Source: Clostridiales bacterium (GTDB lineage: Bacteria; Bacillota; Clostridia; Oscillospirales; Oscillospiraceae). Taken from it: a stretch of DNA of 17,405 bases. The notes under the pieces are model-generated. The model made no database searches. It was not told the DNA's origin and was given only the letters and a program-made list of their open reading frames with translations. The DNA lies in contig JAJPXR010000249.1 in NCBI GenBank assembly GCA_021205375.1, positions 1 through 17,405 on the forward strand, in the 5' to 3' direction. Made by a program: the position numbers and the translations under genes. Below, one piece after another: positions 8,137 through 14,906 of this stretch. Within the stretch, counting starts at the first letter, position 1, and each line of letters starts with the position of its first letter.

Positions 8137-8231
8137 AAACCATCCTCCCTTCTCGTTTCTTTCTCTCTCTGTTTCTCTATTTAAGAATGATTTTTCGGTT
8201 CTCTCTTTGAATTGGCCTGGTCAGTAATTCC

Positions 8232-8547
8232 AGCGGAACCCCTCCGTCGCGGCTTACGCCGCGCCACCTCCCCTTTCAGGGCAGGGAGCGCAGCGGAAGT
8301 GCCGCTTGACGGCGGAGGCGCGAGGTGTGGTCAGTTGCGGAATGGTACTTCGTTAAGGGTAAAGTTCTTCTATTGATTAAATTACATTCCAAATTTTTTC
8401 TGCTTTAAGCAAATGAGCAAAACCAAACGACAAGCACTATCCCCCTCGCCTCCCCTGAAAGGGGAGGAGGGCCGCCGCCTTTAGGCGGTGGCGCAGGGAG
8501 GGGCAAAGCCCCGGAAGTGCCGCTTGACGGCGGAGGGGTTTGTTCCG
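8232..8547. repeat. Palindromic intergenic element E4 (B arm left, A arm right)
   Basis: This is the largest copy, filling most of the 411-base gap between recJ and rel. The left terminus CCAGCGGAACCCCTCC starts near 8231, and the B arm (to about 8345, read on the minus strand) carries CGCGGC-GTAA-GCCGCG plus an inserted cassette with AGTGCCGCTTGACGGCGG. The right A arm (about 8436-8547) has CCTCCCCTGAAAGGGGAGG, the TTTA-loop hairpin of E1, and the same GGGGCAAAGCCCC / CCGCTTGACGG cassette as the E3 B arm. It ends immediately before the recJ stop codon (8548-8550). The core (8346-8435) is AT-rich. The remaining 8137-8231 is a purine-rich rel leader on the coding strand, in which I see no clear promoter. 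Confidence 0.78.
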
Positions 8548-10641
8548 TCACTTTTTCCCGCTTTCCTCCGTCTCGTCCCCCTCCATCTGCCGCAGCAGCT
8601 TTTGCAGCACGGCGGAGGCGTTCAGGTCCACCTTGCCCTCCTGCTGGCGCAGACAGACCTGCACCTGCCGGGAGGACCACCGCAGGTCGATGAGTCCCCG
8701 CTCCTGGAACACCTCCAGGCAGACCAGGGTGGTGGAGCAGGGCTGGCTCCATCCGGCGGCGGCGGAGACGTGCCGGGCCAGGTCCATTGGGTTTTCGCTG
8801 AGGGTGGACGGCCCGCCAGGACGGGCGATGTACCGCCAGACGGCCACGAAGTTCTGCCGCTGGGGGACCAGCCGCACCAGTTCCTTCCGGAGCAGCGGCT
8901 CTCCCGCCTGGTAGCGCCGGTAGAGCTGTAGATCCCGCTGCATGGGGCTGAGGCTGCGGCGCAGGTCGGTGATGAGCAACTGTACCGTCCGGTTGCCCCG
9001 ATAGGCGTTGATTTGGGGATAGAATGCCACATCCACCTGGCTGCCGGGCTGTAACCCCGTCTCCTGGAGGGAGCAGGAGAAGAAAATGGCGTCCAGCACC
9101 ACGCCCTGGCATTCCAGATGGAACCGGGTATGTCGCCCGCCTCCCACGCCGGAACAGTTCAGCACCCAGGCTCCCTCCAGCAGGAAGGTGGGGCGGGGAT
9201 TCCCCACGCCGAAAGGCTCCAGGGACTGGAGCGCCTCCACCTGGGGGATGGTCAGCTCTCTGGCGTTGGGCAGGGCCACGTCAATGTCAAGCTGCTGGTG
9301 GCCGTCCGCAGGGGGCGGCGCGGCGGCGGCGATGGCGGTCATCCTGGCCCGGAACGCGGAGAGGTTCTCCGCTGGGATGGTAAACCCGGCGGCCTGCTCG
9401 TGGCCGCCGAAGGTCTCCAGCAGGTCGGCGCACTGCTCCAGGGCCTCAAACAGGCTGAATCCCCCATTGGAGCGGCAGGAGCCTTTGCCCTTGCCGTGTT
9501 CCATGCAGATCATCACCACCGGCATCTGGTAGCGCTCCACCAGCCGGGAGGCCACAATGCCCACCACACCCTGGTGCCAGTTCTCCCCGGCCAATATAAT
9601 GATATGCTCCCGCATGGAGGGGTGTTGCTCCAGCAGAGCGGCGCATTGTTCAAAAATCTCCAGCTCCACCGCCTGCCGCTCCCGGTTCAGTTCGCACAGA
9701 CGCTGGGCGTCGGCGTGGGCCTGGGCGGGGTCGTCGGTCATCAGCAGGTGGACGGTCAAATCGGGGCAGCCCATCCGCCCGGCGGCGTTCATCCGGGGGG
9801 CCAGGGAGTAGCTGATGGAGGTGGCGGTCAGCGTCTTTTCCTCCAGCCCCGTCTCCTGGAGCAGGGCGCGGAGGCCGGGCCGCCGGGTGCGCTGGAGTTG
9901 TTCCAGCCCCATGGCGACGATGGCCCGGTTCTCGCCGGTCAGCTCCATCACGTCGGCCACGGTGCCGATGGCGGCAAGGTCGGCGTAAGCCAGGAACATC
10001 CTGCGGCGCTGGGCGGGGGGCGTCAGGGCCAGGGCCACCTTCAGGGCCACGCCCACCCCGGCCAGTTGCTTAAAGGGGTAGGGGCAGCCGGGCTGGTGAG
10101 GGTTCACCACGGCGCAGGCGTTGGGCAGCTCCGGCTTGCAGGCGTGGTGGTCTGTGACCACTACATCCATGCCCAGCTCCCTGGCGAACTCCGTCTCTTC
10201 CAGGTTGGTGATGCCGCAATCCACCGTGACGATGAGGGAGATGCCCTGCTCCCGCAGCTCCAGCAGAGCCTCCCGGTTCAGGGAGTACCCCTCGCTGAGC
10301 CGGTTGGGAACGCGGGGCAGCACCTCGCCTCCCATGGCCCGCAGGTGGCTGGTCAGCAGGCAGGTGGCGGTGATGCCGTCTACGTCGTAGTCACCGTAGA
10401 CGCAGATGCGCTCTCCGTCCCGGACAGCCCGGCGGATGCGCTCCACCGCAGCCTCCATGCCCCGCATTTTCATGGGGTCGTGGAGCAGCTCCGGCCCGCA
10501 AGCCAAGGCAGCCCTGGCCTCCTGTGCGGTGCGGCACCCTCTGGCGGCCAGCACACGGGCCGTCAGCGAGGGGATTCCCGCCTGTTCGAACTCCGCGGCC
10601 CTATCCTGGCCGGGCCGCGTATGCCAATGCTTATACTTCAT
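8548..10641 (-). CDS. recJ: Single-stranded-DNA-specific exonuclease RecJ
   Basis: The 697-residue product is a DHH-superfamily 5'-3' single-strand exonuclease used in recombination and mismatch repair. Metal-binding motifs are in order: YGDYDVDG (residues 82-89), TVDCGI (139-144), TDHHACKP with the DHH triad at 164-166, then a DHHA1 domain ending in GGHEQAAGFTI. An OB-fold-like region follows and a less conserved C-terminal section of about 130 residues completes the protein, as in Firmicutes RecJ. It starts at ATG 10641 with GAGG 8 bases upstream and has a good sigma-A-type promoter (10715-10743). It is the first gene of the minus-strand block leading into rel and dtd. Repeat element E4 begins directly after the stop codon. 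Confidence 0.96.
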   Translation of the reverse strand: MKYKHWHTRPGQDRAAEFEQAGIPSLTARVLAARGCRTAQEARAALACGPELLHDPMKMRGMEAAVERIRRAVRDGERICVYGDYDVDGITATCLLTSHLRAMGGEVLPRVPNRLSEGYSLNREALLELREQGISLIVTVDCGITNLEETEFARELGMDVVVTDHHACKPELPNACAVVNPHQPGCPYPFKQLAGVGVALKVALALTPPAQRRRMFLAYADLAAIGTVADVMELTGENRAIVAMGLEQLQRTRRPGLRALLQETGLEEKTLTATSISYSLAPRMNAAGRMGCPDLTVHLLMTDDPAQAHADAQRLCELNRERQAVELEIFEQCAALLEQHPSMREHIIILAGENWHQGVVGIVASRLVERYQMPVVMICMEHGKGKGSCRSNGGFSLFEALEQCADLLETFGGHEQAAGFTIPAENLSAFRARMTAIAAAAPPPADGHQQLDIDVALPNARELTIPQVEALQSLEPFGVGNPRPTFLLEGAWVLNCSGVGGGRHTRFHLECQGVVLDAIFFSCSLQETGLQPGSQVDVAFYPQINAYRGNRTVQLLITDLRRSLSPMQRDLQLYRRYQAGEPLLRKELVRLVPQRQNFVAVWRYIARPGGPSTLSENPMDLARHVSAAAGWSQPCSTTLVCLEVFQERGLIDLRWSSRQVQVCLRQQEGKVDLNASAVLQKLLRQMEGDETEESGKK

Positions 10642-10714
10642 ACTTTGCGCCTCATGTCCGAATCCCCAGCGTACCTCCCACGCCGGGGCAATGAGAAAAG
10701 GGTATATTTTGTAT

Positions 10715-10743
10715 AGTATAGCAAATCAGTTCCCATTTTACAA
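10715..10743 (-). promoter_or_regulatory. recJ: Sigma-A-type promoter of recJ
   Basis: On the minus strand, TTGTAA (10743-10738) and TATACT (10720-10715) are separated by exactly 17 bases. Transcription would begin near 10708, giving a leader of about 67 nt before the recJ ATG. The terminator at 10763-10796 lies immediately upstream and would insulate it from the RNA gene. Confidence 0.7.
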
Positions 10744-10762
10744 TGGGTTTGGCCCGGTTTTA

Positions 10763-10796
10763 GCGAAAAAAAAGAAGGCAAAGCCTTCTTTTTCGC
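10763..10796 (-). terminator. Bidirectional rho-independent terminator upstream of recJ
   Basis: GAAGGC-AAA-GCCTTC (10774-10788) forms a perfect stem flanked by eight A on the left and five T on the right, extended by GCG/CGC at the ends. It has the shape of a terminator on either strand. Only minus-strand transcription (DUF1292 gene and structured RNA) arrives here, so it probably stops read-through into recJ. Confidence 0.8.
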
Positions 10797-10972
10797 AATT
10801 AGCAATTAGCAGTTAGCAATGTGCAATTTTGTGGGAAACCATCTGTCTGCGGTCAAACGGCCCAAATTGGTATCCTGCGGAAGATGCGAAATCAGATTTT
10901 GCGGCGTTCCCCCACAGCGGACACGCCTGCAAATCCGGCCATTGCTCATTGCTCATTGCACATTGCAAATTG
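10795..10972. repeat. Small repeat element bounded by inverted heptamer arrays
   Basis: The left end is five in-phase heptamers (GCAATTA, GCAATTA, GCAGTTA, GCAATGT, GCAATTT; 10795-10829). The right end is ATTGCTC, ATTGCTC, ATTGCAC, ATTGCAA, ATTG (10941-10972), that is, inverted heptamers; both ends share GCAATGTGCAAT in opposite orientation. Just inside, TGTGGGAA (10830-10837) is mirrored by TTCCCCCACA (10907-10916). The roughly 110-base interior has no credible ORF. It looks like a degenerate MITE lying between two terminators. Confidence 0.6.
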
Positions 10973-11168
10973 AAAAAAAGACCCCGCAGCAGCCGTGTGA
11001 TCCCGCTTAAACCTGCACCAAATGGGCAGGTGGGTCGCGGCCCCATGACTTTACTGCTACCAGCTTCCAGCTTTTGGCCGGGAGGTCTGCAAACCATCAC
11101 GGGAATCCTGCGTCCCTTTTGTGAAATGTGGGTTTAAATGAGGGATCATCACGCACCCCGCAGGGTCT
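10973..11168 (-). ncRNA. ssrS: Structured small RNA, 6S-RNA-like
   Basis: A minus-strand RNA of about 195 nt is predicted. Its ends pair as AGACCCTGCGG (11168-11158) with CTGCGGGGTCT (10989-10979), followed by GTG/CAC and GATCCC/GGGATC across an internal loop, and the 3' side ends in seven T, so the closing stem is also a terminator. Further in, CCCGTGA (11103-11097) pairs with TCATGGG (11048-11042), and the tip is CCGGC-CAAAA-GCTGG (11081-11067). Two of these helices need G-U pairs that exist only if the minus strand is transcribed. A large central region lies between the stems, with a 3'-side hairpin ACCTGC/GCAGGT (11011-11031). Length, rod shape with central bubble, terminal CUGCGG blocks and solo terminator fit 6S RNA, the sigma-A RNA polymerase decoy. 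SRP RNA and RNase P signatures are absent. The 6S label is recognition by eye; a structured RNA of another class remains possible. Confidence 0.65.
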
Positions 11169-11191
11169 GATTGGTGATGTTGGATTGTTGT

Positions 11192-11220
11192 GTATTACTC
11201 TTCCTCTTCATCGTCGTCAA
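11192..11220 (-). promoter_or_regulatory. Possible promoter of the 6S-like RNA
   Basis: On the minus strand TTGACG (11220-11215) is followed after 17 bases by TAATAC (11197-11192). The -35 lies inside the Asp/Glu codons at the end of the DUF1292 gene and the -10 overlaps its stop codon. The -10 matches consensus at only three positions, so this is tentative. Processing from a DUF1292 transcript is the alternative. Confidence 0.35.
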
Positions 11221-11533
11221 AGAAGTTATCCACGTAATACTGATAAACCTCCTCGATCTCCTCGTCGGAGTCCAGCGTGGTCAGCAGTTCTTCGCCGTTT
11301 TCGACGATGACGCGCATAAGGATGAGGCCGTAGTCCTCCTCCTCGTCCATAAAGTCCGGTTCCTCGCCGTCTGGCACCGTGGGGAGGAAGGCAATATAGC
11401 ACTGGCCGTTGTATTCAAAGGTATCGAGATATTCCAGCGTGACCTCTTCCCCGTCCTCGCTGGTCAGGGAGTAGAAGGTGGGGCCAAAATTTTCTTCCAT
11501 CTCGTTGGCGTCGTTCTTAGGCATGTCGCTCAT
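11195..11533 (-). CDS. DUF1292 family small acidic protein
   Basis: The 112-residue protein is very acidic, ending in FFDDDEEEE, with the pattern of DUF1292 (YrzB-like) proteins: LTSEDGEEVTLEYLDTFEYNGQCYIAFLP, then a variable acidic loop, then LILMRVIVENGEELLTTLDSDEEIEEVYQYYVD. The family is widespread in Firmicutes and has no established biochemical function. ATG 11533 is preferred. A GTG at 11554 gives 7 more residues, but the promoter at 11559-11587 predicts transcription starting near 11552, which would leave that GTG out of the mRNA. A GGAAAGG about 12 bases upstream of 11533 is a somewhat distant ribosome-binding site. The 6S-like RNA begins 27 bases past its stop. It is divergent from the MBOAT operon. 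Confidence 0.85.
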   Translation of the reverse strand: MSDMPKNDANEMEENFGPTFYSLTSEDGEEVTLEYLDTFEYNGQCYIAFLPTVPDGEEPDFMDEEEDYGLILMRVIVENGEELLTTLDSDEEIEEVYQYYVDNFFDDDEEEE

Positions 11534-11558
11534 CGGGTTCACCAGCCTTTCCACCAGT

Positions 11559-11587
11559 ATTGTAACCGAAAGTCAGGCAAATTGCAA
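11559..11587 (-). promoter_or_regulatory. Sigma-A-type promoter of the DUF1292 gene
   Basis: On the minus strand TTGCAA (11587-11582) and TACAAT (11564-11559) are spaced by 17 bases. The predicted start near 11552 gives a short leader of about 19 nt to the ATG at 11533 and argues against the upstream GTG. Confidence 0.7.
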
Positions 11588-11646
11588 GAGCAATTTCATG
11601 GCAGATGGTGGCAGCTCTTTTCTTCCCGGCCTTTCTATCTTTTTCG

Positions 11647-11675
11647 TTGCGTGGCAATTCTTTCTATGATATAAT
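11647..11675 (+). promoter_or_regulatory. Sigma-A-type promoter of the MBOAT-DHHW operon
   Basis: TTGCGT (11647-11652) and a perfect TATAAT (11670-11675) are separated by 17 bases. Transcription would begin near 11682, about 53 bases before the GTG start. Its -35 lies 60 bases from that of the divergent DUF1292 promoter, with no obvious operator between them. Confidence 0.75.
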
Positions 11676-11734
11676 ACAAAAGAATGACAAAAAAGTGATT
11701 TTGGGGCGAACTGCGTCCAGGGAGGGAGAAAGCC

Positions 11735-13180
11735 GTGGTATTTTCCAGCCTGCTGTTTTTATATGCATTTTTTCCGCTGAATATGCTGGCCTACCGCATT
11801 GCGCCGGACATCAAGGCCAAAAACTGGGTCATGCTGGTGTTCTCCCTGGTGTTTTACGCCTGGGCGGGGCCGGTGTACGTGCTGCTGCTGGTGGGTATGA
11901 CCTACGCGGACTACATCGCCGCCCTGTGGATCGACGCGGCCAAGCGAAAAAGCACCCGCAAAAAAATGCTTTTCCGGGGCTGCGCCATCAACCTGGGGCT
12001 GCTGTGCATTTTCAAATACCTGACGTTTATCCTGCAAAACTTCCATAACTGGTGGGGGTTCCCCTGGGTGCCTCAGATCGCCCTCCCCATCGGCATCTCC
12101 TTCTACACCTTCCAGCTCATCAGCTACATGGTAGACGTATACCGGGAGCAGGTCCCGGCGCAGAAGGACTTCAAGGTACTGCTGCTCTATGTCTCCCTGT
12201 TCCACCAGTGCATCGCCGGCCCCATCGTCCGGTATGAGACCATCGAGCAGGAGCTGACCGGCCGCAAGTTCCGCCGGTCGGACATGGCGGGCGGCATCCG
12301 CCGCTTCACCGTGGGTCTGGCGAAAAAGGCGCTGCTGTCCAACTACTGCGGCTCGCTGGCGGACACCTTTCTGGTCTCCACCTCCGCCGAGGGCCAGTTG
12401 GCCACCATCACCGCCCGGCCTGCCCTGTCCATCTGGCTGGGGGTGCTGTGCTACACCCTGCAAATCTATCTGGACTTCTCCGCTTATTCCGACATGGCCA
12501 TCGGCATGGGCCAGATGATCGGCTTCCATTACGACGAAAACTTCAATTATCCCTACTGCGCCCGCTCCATCCGGGACTTCTGGCGGCGGTGGCATATCTC
12601 CCTCAGTTCCTTCTTCCGGGATTACGTCTACATCCCCCTGGGGGGCAGCCGCCGGAGCGTTCCGCGGGTCATTTTCAACCTGCTGGTGGTCTGGGCGCTG
12701 ACCGGCCTGTGGCACGGGGCCAGTTGGAACTATGTGTTCTGGGGGCTGTACTACTTCGTGTTCCTGGTGCTGGAGCGGTACGTCCTCCGGGGGCTGCCGG
12801 AGAAAATGCCCCACTGGTTGAACCGGGTGTACGTGCTGGGCATCGTAGGCGTGGGCTGGCTGCTGTTCCGCTGTGAGGACATCAACGTCTTTTGGGCGGC
12901 GCTGCGGGGCCTCGTCGGGCTGAACGGCAACGGCTTTACCAACTACGAGACCAACCTGACCCTTCGCAGCAACCTGTTCTTCCTTATCGTGGCGGCAGTG
13001 GGCTGCACGCCCTTTGTGGTGAACCAGGGCAAAAAGCTGGCGGCCCGTGCGGAGCAGAAAAAGGGCTGGATGTGGCTGTACCAGTGCATCCAGATGCTCT
13101 CTCCCATCCTGCTGACCCTGCTCTCCACCGCCGCCCTGGTGGGCGACAGCTACAACCCCTTCCTGTACTTCCGCTTCTGA
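11735..13180 (+). CDS. MBOAT family O-acyltransferase (AlgI-like)
   Basis: The 481-residue integral membrane protein has about ten hydrophobic segments and the AlgI/DltB-type MBOAT signatures: KYLTFI (94-99), LPIGISFYTFQLISY (117-131), IAGPIVRY (160-167), DFSAYSDMAIG (247-257), FWRRWHISLSSFFRDYVYIPLGG (282-304) and the catalytic histidine, His327, in LTGLWHGASWNYVFWG. Such proteins pass acyl (usually acetyl) groups across the membrane to a partner that modifies an exopolysaccharide, teichoic acid or peptidoglycan. The start is GTG 11735 with GGAGGGAG about 7-10 bases upstream. The next gene, 19 bases downstream, encodes the expected DHHW partner, so the two form an operon from the 11647 promoter. 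The acceptor polymer is unknown. DltB is less likely because no other dlt genes are present. Confidence 0.93.
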   Translation: MVFSSLLFLYAFFPLNMLAYRIAPDIKAKNWVMLVFSLVFYAWAGPVYVLLLVGMTYADYIAALWIDAAKRKSTRKKMLFRGCAINLGLLCIFKYLTFILQNFHNWWGFPWVPQIALPIGISFYTFQLISYMVDVYREQVPAQKDFKVLLLYVSLFHQCIAGPIVRYETIEQELTGRKFRRSDMAGGIRRFTVGLAKKALLSNYCGSLADTFLVSTSAEGQLATITARPALSIWLGVLCYTLQIYLDFSAYSDMAIGMGQMIGFHYDENFNYPYCARSIRDFWRRWHISLSSFFRDYVYIPLGGSRRSVPRVIFNLLVVWALTGLWHGASWNYVFWGLYYFVFLVLERYVLRGLPEKMPHWLNRVYVLGIVGVGWLLFRCEDINVFWAALRGLVGLNGNGFTNYETNLTLRSNLFFLIVAAVGCTPFVVNQGKKLAARAEQKKGWMWLYQCIQMLSPILLTLLSTAALVGDSYNPFLYFRF

Positions 13181-13199
13181 CCGAAAGGAGGCGCGGCAG

Positions 13200-14810
13200 A
13201 TGAAACAAAACAAACGCAAAAATCGGCTCCGCCTGCCCATGCCGGCCTTCGTCCGAAAGCTGGAGGACAAGGTGCTGGACTTTCTGGACTGGATCGCCCC
13301 GGTGGTGGACTGGGTGGGGGACCAGGCGGAGCGCTACAAGGCCGCCTCCGACGCAGTTCCGCCTCCCAGCAAGCACTGGGTCCGTCGGCGCAAAGTCAGC
13401 GCTGAGCGGCTGACCGTCACCCTGTTTCTGCTGTTCCTGACGGTGATGACGGTGCTGGCCCTGTACCTGCCCATCCGGCCCACCTGGTCAAACCTGGAGA
13501 ACCGCACCCTGACGGAGTTCCCTACCCCCACGGTGGTGCGGGTGCTGAACGGGTCGTTCTTTGACGACATCAACACCTGGTTTGCCGACACCTTCCCCCT
13601 GCGGGAGCGGTTTTTGGCCGCCCAAAACACGATGGAGTCCTTCTATGGTCTCCAAAGCCACAAGGTAGTGGGCGACGTGACCGAGGGGGACGAGATCCCC
13701 GAAACGGCTAAGACCGATGACGATACCTCCCAGAGCAGCGACACAGAGGCGGAAAACGTGGAACCTGCCGCCGACGCCTCTGCCGCAGCGGAGGAGATGG
13801 AGACGGCGGACGCCTCCTCCAGCGCAGCGGTGGAGCAGCCGGAGGAAGAAGAACCGGCGGAGGAGAACAGCGATGAGGACGACGACATCACCGCCGATGA
13901 AGTGCAGACCCTGGGAGCGCTGCTGGTCATCAGGGACGCCGCCTATGAGTATTACAACTTCGTCCAGGATACAGCGGACGACTACATCGACCTGGTCAAC
14001 CGGGCGGCGGAGCTGTTGGAGGGGCAGTCCACCGTCTACGACCTGGTGGTCCCCAACAGCATGGACATCTGCGTTTCGGAGAAAATTCGCAAGAGCATCA
14101 ACACCTCTGACCAGCAGGCCGCGCTGAACTACCTCTACTCCAGCATGTCCAGCCAGGTACAGACCGTCAACGTCTATGACCTGCTCAGTGAGCACCAGGC
14201 GGAGGGCGAGTACCTCTACTTCCGCACCGACCACCACTGGACGGCGCTGGGCGCCTACTACGCCTACACCGCCTTCGCGGAGGCGGCGGGGAAGGAGGCC
14301 GCCGCCTTGGAGGATTACCAGGCGTACACCTTCGAGGGCTTCACCGGCAGCTTCTACCGGGAGACGGAATCCGCCGCCATGCTCTCCAACCCGGATACCG
14401 TTTACGCCTACGGACCCACCTCCACCAACACCGGCCTCATCACCCAGGGCGACGGCAGCCAGCTCTCCCACACTTTGATCGGCGACGGGGATTCCCTCTC
14501 CGCCGTGGACAAATACCTGACCTTCCTCGGCGGCGACCACCCCCTCACCGTCATCGAGAACCCGGACATCACCGACGGCAGCGCCGTCATGATTATCAAG
14601 GAATCCTACGGCAACTGCTTCGCTCCCTTCCTGGTGGAGAACTACCAATATGTCTACGTGGTGGATTACCGGTACATCGCCGACGTGGACAGCCGGACGC
14701 TGCCGGAGCTGGCAGAGGACTACGACGTGGACGACGTGATTTTTGTCCACAGCATCAGTGCCACCCGTGACAGCTCTTCCGTCAAGAAGATGGCCTCCTT
14801 TGTGGGGTAA
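13200..14810 (+). CDS. DHHW/AlgX-like partner of the MBOAT acyltransferase
   Basis: The 536-residue protein has a basic cytoplasmic N-terminus of about 70 residues, one membrane segment (71-92, LTVTLFLLFLTVMTVLALYL), then an external domain. WSNLENRTLTEFPTPT and NTWFADTFPLRERF (near 96-139) are typical of the family, and FRTDHHWTALGAYYAY holds the DHHW motif at 344-347, part of the SGNH-like acyltransfer centre; the C-terminal GSAVMIIKESYGNCFAPFL completes it. It likely receives acyl groups from the MBOAT protein and transfers them to a surface glycan. ATG 13200 has AAAGGAGG 9 bases upstream. Residues 160-234 are an Asp/Glu/Ala/Ser-rich stretch of low complexity, probably disordered, inserted where relatives usually continue directly into the VIRDAAYEYYNF region. 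The only terminator-like structure downstream is the hairpin at 14867-14901, shared with the converging trmO. Confidence 0.88.
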   Translation: MKQNKRKNRLRLPMPAFVRKLEDKVLDFLDWIAPVVDWVGDQAERYKAASDAVPPPSKHWVRRRKVSAERLTVTLFLLFLTVMTVLALYLPIRPTWSNLENRTLTEFPTPTVVRVLNGSFFDDINTWFADTFPLRERFLAAQNTMESFYGLQSHKVVGDVTEGDEIPETAKTDDDTSQSSDTEAENVEPAADASAAAEEMETADASSSAAVEQPEEEEPAEENSDEDDDITADEVQTLGALLVIRDAAYEYYNFVQDTADDYIDLVNRAAELLEGQSTVYDLVVPNSMDICVSEKIRKSINTSDQQAALNYLYSSMSSQVQTVNVYDLLSEHQAEGEYLYFRTDHHWTALGAYYAYTAFAEAAGKEAAALEDYQAYTFEGFTGSFYRETESAAMLSNPDTVYAYGPTSTNTGLITQGDGSQLSHTLIGDGDSLSAVDKYLTFLGGDHPLTVIENPDITDGSAVMIIKESYGNCFAPFLVENYQYVYVVDYRYIADVDSRTLPELAEDYDVDDVIFVHSISATRDSSSVKKMASFVG

Positions 14811-14866
14811 ACGGCAACGAGGACCTTGCTGCCCCGTGCCTCCGGCAAATGGTTTCTCAGGGACCT

Positions 14867-14901
14867 AAAAAGTCTGCCCCGCGCAAAGCTGGGGCAGACT
14901 T
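14867..14901 (-). terminator. Rho-independent terminator of truA-trmO
   Basis: AAGTCTGCCCC (14870-14880) and GGGGCAGACTT (14891-14901) form an 11-bp stem with a 10-base loop. On the minus strand the stem is followed by a short T run, placing it 6 bases after the trmO stop codon. It could also slow transcription arriving from the DHHW gene, though the plus-strand side lacks a T tract. Confidence 0.8.
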
Positions 14902-14906
14902 CTGCG

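Noticed and set aside
10795..10972. Possible CRISPR array
   Set aside because: Units are only seven bases with no spacers, and the arrays are inverted to each other.
10973..11168. SRP RNA, tmRNA or RNase P RNA as the identity of the structured RNA
   Set aside because: It lacks the SRP GGAAG/GNRA tip and Alu signatures, the tmRNA ends, and the RNase P core motifs, and its length suits 6S better.
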